A stretch of 64,000 bases of DNA, from the NCBI GenBank assembly GCA_039621445.1, contig CP154955.1, positions 11,892,241 to 11,956,240 of the forward strand. The letters are read 5' to 3'. This document shows positions 31,988-42,900 of the stretch, one piece after another. Under the pieces are notes generated by a model, which searched no databases, had not been told where the DNA came from, and saw only the letters and a list, made by a program, of their open reading frames with translations. Within the stretch, counting starts at the first letter, position 1, and the number at the start of each line of letters is the position of its first letter. The position numbers were made by a program, and so were the translations under genes. Source of the stretch: Euglena gracilis. Its lineage: Eukaryota > Euglenida > Euglenophyceae > Euglenales.

Positions 31988-32899
31988 CAGGGATCCTCAC
32001 ATGTCCGTGCTGGCTGAGGCCAAAATGTATCCGTGATTTTCCGTGAATTTCCGTGAATTTCCGTGAATTTCCGTGAATTTCCTGTTTCCGGAAAAGGTCA
32101 AAAAGCCACATTCCATTCTGCACCGGAGCCATATTTGGGCAGTTGTGGCAGCAGATTGTTTCTCCAAATTATAGTCCTGGAGATCCTCCAGGGCCTCGAC
32201 AACAGCTGAAGCCAATTCCGAGTGCTCAACCCCCAAGTTTCGCCCTTTGCAACCCAACTGAACGCATGCTACAACGAAGATCTTCCCTTGCATACCCAAC
32301 AAAATGTTTATGATTGCATGCCCAGAACTGTCAATCCATTCATCAGTTCCTATCCACACCTGTATATGAAAATAAAAAACCGTACAGGAGGGAAACAAGC
32401 AACCTTTTGTCCTTGAATTTTTTCTTGATTGCCCCTAAATGGGTTGCCAAACCCCTGTCAGCGGACCGATATAGCGATTGACCCTTCTGGATGCAGCCTG
32501 GGGCGGAAAGGTGTAAGGTCATTTTCTGAGTAAGCAAAAACCCACACACACTCAATTTGTGTTAATTTCTGGAGAACACCTCTACTGCTTTTGTGTCCAA
32601 TTTTGTGACCGGGAGACCAGAATGGAAGAAAGCGGCCACAAAATCATCTGTGATTGTCTGAATAAGGTTTTGCTGGCGTGATTGTCGGTTTGGAAAGGCA
32701 GAGAATGTGCAAAACGTCCCATCAAAATGCATCTGCACAAAAGCACATTCAAAAAGGCCCAAAAAATTTTCCGAACCCTCCGCCTCATCCGTGAATTTCC
32801 GTGAATTTCCATGATTTCCGTGAAAATGGCCTTCCGCCCATTTCCGTGATCCTCCGTGAATTTCCGTGAATTTCCTTTTCAGGACGTGTGAGGATCCCT
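31988..32899 (-). mobile_element. hAT-family transposon, near full-length, decayed
   Basis: Terminal inverted repeats CAGGGATCCTCACATGTCC (31988) and the complement of CAGGGATCCTCACACGTCC (right) bound 912 bp. The flanking 8-bp repeats TGCTGAAG and GGCTGAAG differ at one base. CAGGG ends and 8-bp duplications are hallmarks of hAT. Subterminal tandem GTGAATTTCC boxes occur at both ends, as in hAT transposase-binding regions. The minus strand keeps transposase remains in separate frames, so the element is not autonomous as it stands. Confidence 0.85.
31997..32762 (-). pseudogene. hAT transposase remnant (DUF659-like)
   Basis: Two blocks are readable. 32562-32762 contains QTITDDFVAAFFHSGLPVTK, matching the start of DUF659-type hAT proteins. 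32090-32398 contains WIGTDEWIDSSGHAIINILL followed by VEHSELASAVVEALEDL, matching the DUF659 'DGW.D..G....N' core. A third frame (32403-32550, HLGAIKKKFKDK) probably links them. Frameshifts and stops separate the blocks, and the RNase H-like catalytic core and hATC dimerisation domain are absent. The element cannot encode a working transposase. Confidence 0.75.
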
Positions 32900-32959
32900 G
32901 GCTGAAGGGGTCTTGACAAAATTGTCACCTCAGCCGAGAGTGCTTTTTTTTTCATTCTG

Positions 32960-33540
32960 ATTTTGGACCATCTTTCACATCTTTTGCAACCAAAAGAAAA
33001 CATAAAAGGCAAAAAAAAATCAGCAAGACAAATGCAAAAATTTAAGAATTTGGCTACATTTTGATGTACATCCTTGGTTTTGGGAATATGCTGAATAAAT
33101 GTGTAATCATATGATACATTGTATGATAAGATTATGATTATAATACAATATATTATATAATACAAAGAAATATGCAATTTGCTAGTCAAAAAAATCCCAA
33201 AATGCCAAAAAAAAGTCAACAAAAATTTTCAGGTGTTAAGGGAAAATGAGGTCAAAAAAGCAATTCAATCCACATCCTTTTCACAAGCCTCACAAAAAAT
33301 ATATAAAAAAAATTATGGAAATCATTCCCCTCGAACATCTTAGGAACGCCTCTTGGAATCAAACAAAGCGATGAAAAAGATGCCAGCACCCTTGAGGCAA
33401 GGTTAGGAAGCCCAGCACCTGTGTACCAGCACAAAGAGTGGGTGTGGAACATCTCTGGGAGGGTGGGATTTCATCCACGGTCCTTCGTTTGGATTTGCTT
33501 CCGATTCCATCATCATTCACAGCCCCCGGGTTCCCTCTGA
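32960..33540. other. No gene seen; AT-rich
   Basis: Contains TATAATACAATATATTATAT-like AT stretches around 33120-33180 and no exon with splice sites. The short minus-strand ORFs show no domain. Confidence 0.4.
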
Positions 33541-33646
33541 AAAAAGAGCCATGCGACTAAAAATATTTCCGGGGACACCGGGTTCTTTTGTGGGTTGCAC
33601 GCACCTCCCCACCACTGTGTTCAAATTGTCCACAAATTGTCCACAG

Positions 33647-33818
33647 AGTCAGAGCCGTCTTGCAACTTCAAACCACCCCGAGGGAAACCCTTTGAGGTTG
33701 AGACAGCGGCCGCCAAATCAAGCACTTTGGCCGCCAAACACTTTGTGCCTCCGGCGAAGAGGGATGCTCCAGCCAAGCAGCACCAGTGCGAGAGGCAGAG
33801 ATGGCCGCAGCCTCGAAG
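33647..33818 (+). CDS. Candidate internal exon, lysine/alanine-rich
   Basis: After acceptor AATTGTCCACAG the plus strand reads SEPSCNFKPPRGKPFEVETA then AAKSSTLAAKHFVPPAKRDA, and a donor (CCTCGAAG|GTTCGA) lies at 33818. The composition is typical of a disordered nuclear or ribosome-associated protein, but no domain is recognised. The opposite strand is also open, so strand and reality are uncertain. Confidence 0.4.
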
Positions 33819-34876
33819 GTTCGAGGGGGCTCAGCAAAGCAGGGGAGGGCTAGTTGCTGGACGGAACCAGGGGGCCAGCCAGAAGGCAGCGGGGGGAGGG
33901 GTGGTGTTCTACAGTGGGATGGCAGGGCAGTGAGTGGCAGAAGAGCTGGCACACAAGCAATTGTAATCGGCACACAGGCCGTCACCACAGTCGAAGGCGA
34001 CAGACTTGCATCATGATCCATGGACGCACCCACGCACCCACCTGGAAACTCAGCCAGACATGCGAGGTCCAGCCCCATACATTTATTCACCACACCAGTT
34101 CAACCCCCTTTGAATCTCTTTTGGTCCCCAATCCATCAACCTACAGGTGTGCATAAGATGCCTCAGGGAGGGTGTCGGTCTGGGCGTGGGGGGGGGTTCT
34201 GGGGGGGGGGTACATACCTGGGGTACAACCCCCCAGTACCTGTTGTACCTGTCCAGGTCCTGGGGGGGTACACGCAGGTCCTGGGGGGGGGGGTATGTAC
34301 CCCCCCACACCGGCGCCGACAAGGCCCATGTCTAAATAGGTACGTACCCCCCCCAGTACCACAAAAAACAAAAAGCATCCCGCCCCTCAAGAACTGCCCT
34401 GGGGGGGGGGGGCAGACCGAATCGAAAATCGACGAGGACTTAAAACTTTTTCGGCCCCAGTCCAGTGGTGTGTTACTTGTGAACAGTTGGTACAGCCCTA
34501 AAATTTCTGGCGAAAAATCCCGAAATCGTTGTCTATGTCCCCAGGGCAGTTTTTGCTCCCCCTCTGTGCTGCCCAATTGTCATCCCTCTACCGAATGAAT
34601 TTTTTTTGCCTTGTGTTGCCTCCCCGTGAGTTTAAATGCATCCTTTGTGATTTTTTTTTGACGGAAATAAACCAAAACCCTGTACCTCCATCGGGAAGAA
34701 ACAAAAAATTGGCCACTGGGGAGGCATCTCCGTGTCTTGGGTACCCCTGGAAAGGGGGTTGGAATGGGGGTCAGGGGCGGAAAGGGGGAGTGGCAACAGA
34801 CTCTAGCCGATAGAGAAAGAGTGTAGAACGGAGCAAGGGGGGATGAGGGAATAAAAGGCAGTATCGGAGGAACGAA

Positions 34877-35161
34877 CTAGCTGAGTAAACGGAGTATAGG
34901 CTGGCATGCCCCGCCTCGAGGGAGGACAGGGCAGATGAGGAATAGGTTGGAGACGGAAGGCGTGTGCGCAAATAGATATAACATCACCCGCCTACTGGCT
35001 GGGTGGGTGTTTTTTGCTGAGACGCAGGCGATAGAGTATGCCCGTAATCCGAAAAACGCGCGCCAGATAGTGGGGATCATTACATGCTGACCGTTTATTA
35101 TCCACAGTCTTATGAGGGAGAGGGAAATAACAAATGAAACCACCAGAGCAAAGCTCCGCAC
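34877..35161 (-). other. Unassigned 94-codon ORF in a repeat-poor segment
   Basis: The frame starts MRSFALVVSFVISLSLIRLW, which resembles a signal or membrane segment, and continues without matching anything I know. 34.6-35.5 kb lacks the G/C runs of its neighbours, suggesting different origin or constraint. No splice sites support it. It may also be an unrecognised RNA gene or an organellar DNA insertion. Confidence 0.25.
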
Positions 35162-35555
35162 ATCTTTTTAATTATTGGTGTCTTTCAAATAATTCAACAC
35201 TTTTTGAAAAATATGGGAAATATATGCAATTCTTGGTGGGAAAAATATAATTTTGGGGAATATAACTTTTGGTCCCGGGAAACATAAAAAATACGAATCG
35301 CTCACATTGCTGTCTCCCACATGCTATTGTCCACATTTTTGTTTACTGTGGTCTTTCCCAACATAACAAACCATAACACAACAAAACAAGTCCGATAAAA
35401 CCCAAACCAAACCCAAAGGCGTGTTTTTAACGGTGCTTATAAAATAACTCCTTTTGGAAAAAATGTGTTGAGGATTGAGCCCCAAATGGAAAACAGGCTG
35501 GCTGAAGCAAATCTGCGCTCAACGGCCGCTGCTGCCGCCCACACCCCCGGGCGCC

Positions 35556-35672
35556 TCACACAGCCAGGGCCACGGGAGTAAAGGCAGGCACCCCGCCATA
35601 CTGGCCACCGCAGAGAGAACACCGTGGCAGTTGGGCACACAAACAACGCAGTTCTCGTGCCAAATTTGCGTG
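35556..35672 (-). CDS. Terminal or internal exon with CxC...CxxC cysteines
   Basis: After acceptor CCCCATTTTCAG the frame reads HANLARELRCLCAQLPRCSL then CGGQYGGVPAF and reaches a stop at 35556. The C-x-C and C-x-x-C pairs could bind zinc. A GT donor just before the stop (GGCT|GTGTGAGG) means the exon may continue elsewhere. It could be the 3' end of a short gene or an exon of the gene at 30.9-31.8 kb. Confidence 0.5.
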   Translation of the reverse strand, partial: HANLARELRCLCAQLPRCSLCGGQYGGVPAFTPVALAV

Positions 35673-35945
35673 CTGAAAATGGGGGTAAACATGCATTAAT
35701 GGATTTATAGGTTTACAGAGTAAATTATAGGTTTCCAGGAGAAAAAATGGTTCGGATGCGTTTTGCTTGTTTTGTTGTTGTTTTTTTCGAGGCCAGGCAC
35801 ATTCCCTCCCCCCCACAGCTAGGGCTTATTTGGGTTTATTTGCGTGTTCCCCACCCTGAGAAGGCAACAGAAACTGTCATCCTGTGAAGACAAGAAGAAA
35901 TAAATTATAATTTAAGTCTGTACCATGTCCTGATCCTGGAGGGTG

Positions 35946-36345
35946 CAACAGGGTTCGATATAAGGAGAGGAGGGGGGGGGGTGGTCCGGACCCCCCTGCG
36001 GGCCAGGAGGGGGGGGGGGGGGGGGGGGGACCCCCCCCACCTAAACAGTGGCGCGGTCAGGGTGACCGATTTTCGGCCCGGCGCAAAGCGCCGGGCCGAA
36101 AATTTTTGACCCCCCAAAACGATCAAAAGTGCCATTTTGGGCACTTTTTGGGCAAAAATTGGCCAAAAATGCAAAAAATTTTCGGCGCAAAGCGCCGGAG
36201 GAAAAAACTGACCCTTTTTTGGGGGGGGGTCCCGGGTACCCCCCAAGGGTCGGTCCGGACCCCCCCCTTGCAGGTGCAGGGGGGGGGGGGGGACACCCCC
36301 CCCACCTAAACCATGTACGCCCTCCTTATATCGAACCCTGGGGTG
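35946..36345. mobile_element. Well-preserved intron-like element with perfect 9-bp duplication
   Basis: GGGTGCAAC occurs exactly at 35941-35949 and 36341-36349. The inverted termini AGGGTTCGATATAAGGAG and complement bound the element. Read on plus, it starts CAA-CAG-GGTTCG and ends CGAACC-CTG-GGGTG, fitting the nonconventional intron pattern. Removal leaves an open plus frame (VPCPDPGG-CNFLVEFDDTV) whose status as a gene is unproven. The interior has two GGCGCAAAGCGCCGG hairpins. Related termini are at 5455, 18083 and 43945. Confidence 0.7.
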
Positions 36346-36953
36346 CAACTTTCTGGTTGAATTTGATGATACAGTTCAACTGTTTTTAGCCTGTGAATGT
36401 GCTATAAAAATACAAAAAATTGGTAAAAAAAATGTGAAAAATTGGTAATCACAGAAAAATGCGCCAAAAACAAAAAAAAGAACTGAATAAAAAAAAATGC
36501 GCAAAAAATGCACAAAAATGCAAAAAAAATGCGAAAAAAACGTTTCCCCTTGACGCCAGCTGCACGTGAAACTTCTTCAGAAGCCCCCCAGGAATGCGTA
36601 CTTTGCTAGAGAGGGAAAAAACTTTGACCTCTTCAAGGAAGAATTTTCATATCGCAACCAAGAATTGGTATGGATTTTGATTGGATTTCGGGAGCATGCA
36701 TTCAAAACAATGGAAAATGTTTTGGTCTAAAGAGGGAAAAAAATAGGGCTAAAATGTGGTGAAAAAATTCCAAATTGAAAAATTTTCTAGTAAAAACTGA
36801 AGATTATCGGAGAAAAAAAACACAAAACAAAAAAACAAAAGACAAACTGAAAATGTTGCAAATCAAAAAAAAGCAAAAAAAAACATGTTTGCGTTCCCCT
36901 GCACGGGGGCGATTGCAACCCCTCCTGTTTCTGAACTCTGGCCTTGCTCCATC

Positions 36954-39900
36954 CTAGACGAGGTCCTCGCCGGGATACATCCCCTCCGAGGTGGGGTCGT
37001 CCACGATGTCGTCCATGAACGCCTCGGCACTGTCAGTGGGGGAGCCGCCTTGCTCGTCCTGTTGCGCCCGCCGTTGCAGCATCTTGAGCTGGCGCTGGGC
37101 GTTGCGCACGTGCCTCTTGGGGTAGCTGCGGAGAATGGCGGAGAGGCCGTTAGTGTCATCGGGATTCTCCCAAGGCATTGCTGTCGTGTGCTTTGCAACA
37201 ATACAAAAACACAAAAAAGAGGAGCAAATGAATGCAAAAAAAAAACTTCGAAATGTGAATCAATCCAGGTCCCGGGCCCTCCCCTCGGTCCAAAGGGGGG
37301 AGGGGGGTGGTTGGCTGGACCCCCCCCCTCGGGGGGTCTGGTACCCTCTGGCTTAATTAAGAAAACCCTGAAAACACTCAACCCTTGACGCAAGTTCTGC
37401 CAGGCTGAGTATCAGGCGCACACAGGCCCACTCACGACGCAAACAAATGAATCGCGTAGCCCCCCCCCCCCGCTCCCCAAAATGAGCCCCTCCAAAAATC
37501 ACCTCCCCCCCCAACGGTGCAAAGACAGCGTAAAAGACAAAAGCTTCTCATTAAAAAATACTGACAATTCTAGTTTCCAACACAGATATGAAAATTTCTG
37601 GGTTTTTGTGGGACTTTCAGACGTGGGGCAAAGCACCAAATAATAACTTCGCTTTAAATGAGGATCGAGGGGGAGGCAGAAAAATCAGAAAAGCCCCTGA
37701 CAATTCTCTGGAGGCTTTCAGCAATGAATGAAGACGACCCAAATGTAATTGGGCTTATTAAAGGGTCAGATTGACCTCTCAGCTGCACAGAGCCTCACCC
37801 AATACCTGAGCTGGTTGGAACTATTCAATTCAATCACTGACCCCTGGGAGGGCATTTCCCCTCAGAGCTTTTTGGGGAGGGGAGAACCAGGAACCAGCCA
37901 GTCCCCCCCCCCCCGAGGGTTGGCTTCTCTGGGATCCAGAGGAAATTGACCATAGATAGGAAGAAAATGTCCCCCAAAAATTCCGGCGCTTTCGGTGCCA
38001 GGTAACTTTGATGATTTTTGCTGATCCCATGGGGGTGGGGGGGGGCAAAAACCAATCAGTCACAAAAAAAGCCAATCAGTCAACCCCCTCCTCCCGGGGG
38101 GGGGGGGGTCGGCTGGTGACTACATGACTGTAGGAATTCAACCCAATTCTTGTGAATCCATAAAAAGGAACAGGTGGAGCCCATTTCGGGTTGTCCTTTG
38201 GCAACATTCAGCCCGAGCCAAAAGCCGCGCGGGCCATGACACACAGAATGAAAGAGGAAACAATGCCTTGTTCGTCTGTGAGGAAATCAGATTAAAAAAA
38301 TAAAAGAAAAAAAGAAAAACAAAGAAAGAATTATGCCCAACCACACAGATATTTACCCCCCCGTAAATATTTTGCCCCCGATCCAAAAACTGGCCCCTTG
38401 TCCCAGAAAACGCCTCTAGTCTCAAAGGTTTTGCTTGCGCAGTCAATAAAATTGACTCCTGTTTATGCCTCAGTTGGTAGTGAAAAACTACATATATATT
38501 CCGAATTTGAAACCACTTCTCGATGAAAAATTTGAAGGGAAATAACATGCAACAATGAAGGAAGTTGGAAGAAAGTGGTGGGAAAGAGATGTGCTAAAAT
38601 TGAATGCAAGCGGGTTGTCCTGCAGGGAATTTGGCAGGGTGTGGGAGTGGACTTTGATCTTTTAGACCCCCTTCCAATCCTACATTCGAGGTCAAATTTT
38701 TGTGAACTGAATGGTGAGCCCGGTCTCGCCCAATTTTCTGGGCACTTGAACATGGCCATCTGTCCTCCTTTCCATCGGCCACTTTGAGAGGTCTCTTATA
38801 ACCTGATAGGTGGGTAACACAAACAATGACCTGCACACACCTGGGCGTCACCGAATTCAGGTACTCGTTCAAAAACTGCATCATCACGCCACGCGACCCC
38901 GAATCATCCCCGGGGATGGTCACGTTCTTGGCAGTGAGGAACGCAGAGAAGCTGTAGGGGTCACGGCTGTCCTTCTTCTTGTTCAGCCCGCCATCATGCT
39001 TACTACTATCTTCGCGTGGAAAGCAGCAGGCATCCTCTTTGTGAGGACCCTTCTCTGGTTTTCACATTGAATAAAACACTTCCAAATGGCTGCCCTTCAA
39101 AATCGCATTTTCAGACAAATGCCCGCAGAAATTAATTTAGTTATTACAATTCTGGTATTTGGAAAGCGGCTGAACATGAGTCTGCTTTCATCTAATGAAC
39201 AATGCACCACAACGTGACCACAACATTCCACTCAAAACCAGCAAGGATCAACACACAAGAATTTGCCCGGACTCGACTTCCTTCACTGTCCACAGAGCAG
39301 CCACTGACAGCCAGGGATGCCTGGCTGGGGACGTTGCTGGAGGTGATGGTTCGGGCCAGGGTGATGTGCACTCGGGTGTGGCGGGGCTTGCATGGCCGCA
39401 TGGTGGGGCGGGTGGTGTTGGGGGTGAGGCTGGTGCTGGTGGAATGCGTTCGGGCCCCGCGGATTTCCCATGGGCCTGGGGAGAGGGAAGACGGCCATCA
39501 GCACCATTGCCCTTCCCATACCAAGGTTGTTTTAGGACCCCCCCCCTGGGTCCAAAATTTTTTCGGCGCTAAATAGAAGAAAACGTCCGGTGGGGGACCC
39601 ACTCGGCCGAACCCTCCACCCCCCGGGGGGGGGGGGGTCGGCCGGGACCAACCACCCACCCCGGGTCACAAAGCTTAAAAAAAAAAAATCTCTGTTCCAA
39701 TGATTCAACCAAATCAGCCATCCCCCTTCAAAATTGTTGCCAAAATTGCAGCGATTTAGAGCGCGGGGGGGGGGGGGGGGGCACACAGGGAACTTCATAC
39801 ACACACCCAGTGGTCCGGTAAGCTGGCTGGAAAAAACGTCCCGAATGGAAAAAAGGTGTTGTCTAGGTGGGGAGTCTGGGGGGCATAGAAAGCCTGAAGG

Positions 39901-42900
39901 AGGAGGATCCAGACCTCCCTCCAAACTTGAAACTGACACGAGCCCGGATTCTTTTGGGTTTATGGACTGGCAAAAGGTCGTAAACCAGGCCAAAACTGTT
40001 AAGAAACCTGATTCTTCTTTGAGAATGAATCAAAAAATGGTCATTTTTTGAGAATCTTTACTTTTTAGGTGAAAAACACCGAAACATCAAAAATATGCAA
40101 TATGCTCAAAGTCAGTAAAAAGATCATTTTTTGTTCATTTTCCAGTGCTGTGCGCCGAAAGAAAACTTTTTGCTGTTTTTGGAATCTGTTAAGGAGGGGG
40201 GGAGGGGGTTCCCTGCTGACTGGGAGAAAAAATGCTGGCTGGCTGGATCCCCCCCCCAGAGGTGGGGTTCTCCGGCTTCAGACGGTGTCTGGTAATACAA
40301 CCCGTCAAAAATATTCAATGTAACATCACAAACAAAAAAAACAGCATGAACAGGAGGGGATGCTTCACCTGTTTGGGGCCCCCTGTGGCCGTGGGGCACT
40401 GGCCATCTGCATGGAGGGGGGCGGCGGCATCCCCATCCCCATCTGCGGGGGCACGCCCGAGGGGGCCATTGGGTAGTACGTGATGCTGGCGTCCATGGTC
40501 TTCACGAACTTCTGGAGAGACTGCTCCCAACGGTACCTGACAAAACCAGCAACTACAATACCAGTTGACTGATGAACAACCCACCAGAGACACCCCCTCC
40601 CCCAATAAGAACCACCCCTAACCAGGCTTCACAGAGCACACACACATGGGTGTGGGTCTGTGCTCTTTCTGGGGGAGGTATTGCAATTCTTCCTCTTGGA
40701 TGAGCCAAGAGTTCTTTTATAATGGCTGATCAAAATTCAAATTTGAATTTGTAAAAAGATGCCACGGACAAGATGATTACGGGAAAAAAACAACATGAAG
40801 AGGAGTTGCATCTGGGATGGAAAGCAGCAAAAATACGGCATGGGGTGTGGTGTGGAATACAGTGTGGGAAAATGAAATCTGGTGTGATTCGTTGCGGTGG
40901 CCTGCTGAGACTGGAGACCTGGAGGAGGCTCTGCCAGAGCTGCACGGGAAGGCCTGGTGGGGGGGATTGGACCCCCCCCCATCCGGGAGGTGGGGGGGTC
41001 GACCCCCCTCCTCACCCACCATGGCGCACGCCCAAAGAAAATTCCTTCGGCACCGAAGGCGCCAAAAGAAAATTTTGACCCAAAAAATTGGCGCCACTGG
41101 AAATACGGGAAGACCTTGGTGGGGGGGTTGGAGCCCCCCAACACCAGAGGAAGGGGTGGGGGGGGGGGTGGTCGAACCCCCCACCCACCACCCACAGGGT
41201 TGCGGGGAGCCCTGGGCTCTGCTGGGCCTCTGCGGAGCCTCCCCAGGAAACCGCGCGCAGCTCTGCAGAGAGGCTCCACAGAGCCTCCGCAGAGGCTCAG
41301 GTAACCAGACCATACGTCTCTTTAAGGACCCCGGGGGGGGGTTGCTGGGCTAGGGCAAGAAATTTGGGCTGGCTAGCCCGCCCCCCCCCCCGGGGGGGGG
41401 GGGGGGGGGCTGGACCCCGGCTGGACCCGAACCGGGGCGAGCTGGACTGAAATCGGAAAAATGCCAAAAAAGGACCTGCAGAACACAGTTTTGAAAAAAT
41501 GATGCATCTGAAACCCCCCAAAAATGCCCCAAACGCCCCCCAAACCCCATTTTTGGCCACTTTTGAACACAGTTTTTCAAAAAAAAAAAATCGGTGCTTC
41601 GCGCCGAAAAATTTTGGGCTGGACCCCCAAAAAAGGGGCTGGCTAGCTAGGGCTAGCAGCACCCCCCCCCCCCCGGGGGGGGGGGGCTGCTGCGGCTGGG
41701 CTGGGCCCAAATCGGGGCTGGCTGCAGCCGCCCCCCCGGGGGGGGGTTCGCAAATCCTTAGAGAGATGTATGAACCAGACTCCGCGGAGGGGGGCTCCGC
41801 GGAGCCTCAGGTTTCCAAAACTCTAGATATTTTTCCACTGCTCATAAGCCGCTAGAAAATGCAAAAAAGTTCGAAATTTTTCGGCCAAATTAGGTGAACA
41901 CCGAAAAAAAAAGCTTCCGGACATCTTTTGAACATCGAATCCACCCAAACATCAAGGAATACGGTGTTGGACTGTTTGAATTTTGACCAGGTTCGAACCC
42001 TGGACCGACCCTTTGGCCCAGGAGAGTGTACATTTTTTGCGCCAAATCAAACAGAGAGTCTACTTTTGGCATGGCTTCATTGCAATTGCAGCCTGTGGCG
42101 CTTGTGGGGGGAGGGGGCAGACGAATTTGTTTCCCAATGGCAACTCAAGGAACACCTTTCAGGGGTGCGGTGGACGTACATCAGCGGCTGGCTAGCGGGA
42201 TACACCGGCTGGGAATACATGGGTTGCCCTCCGTACGGCACTGAGTATGCGGGGGGCACCCCATAGCTTGGGAACAGGCTTCTGTTTACGAACCCGAAAG
42301 TCGGCCATTTGCAGGCGTTTCCCAAAAATTTTCTGCTTCGTGCTGGCCCATGCCCAGGCCCAGGGTTTTACATAAAGGCAGGTTGGGGGTCAGACTCCCC
42401 CCCTCCAGTCCAGAACACGGCATCTTCTTAGCGACCCCCCAGGGTCCAGCTCAGAGGCTGGCTCAGAGGGGCCCAGTTCTAGCTGGGGGACGCCTATGGG
42501 GGGGGGGGAGGTCAGCCAGCAGCCTTTTTCCAGCCAGTCCAAATTTTCCAGCCGACCCGGGGTCGACCAGGTACCCCCAAAAATCGAAATTGCAAAAATG
42601 CCCAAAAAACTGCCAATTGTGCAAAAAAAAAATCGATGTTTTCAACCCAAATTTACCTCCAGCCTTTTTCTGACCCATTGTTGCCCATTTTCGGCCCATT
42701 TTCGCACGTCTGACAGCCAAATGAATGACCATCTGGCTGCCTTTCAGGCGGCTAGAAAATAAATAAACTCACTGATGGTGGGGGATGGGTTCGGGGCTAG
42801 AAAAAGCTGCTTGCTGGCTGGAACCCCCCCCCCCCCCCGCGGGGTGTGGGGGGGTGCCTTCTGGCTCAAGCGACGCCCTGGTCCATTGGGGGGGGAACCC

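Noticed and set aside
33668-34093. 141-codon minus-strand ORF
   Set aside because: GC-rich shadow opposite a plus-strand frame with more protein-like composition and splice sites; no domain.
34800-35170. Possible snRNA or spliced-leader RNA gene in the repeat-poor stretch
   Set aside because: No Sm-site context, no leader-like donor and no conserved snRNA box could be matched; left as unassigned.
41985-42015. tRNA-like T-arm (CCAGG-TTCGAAC-CCTGG)
   Set aside because: The 7-nt partner of the acceptor stem is not found upstream and no D-arm or anticodon stem fits. It lies between exons and is probably a chance or decayed fragment.
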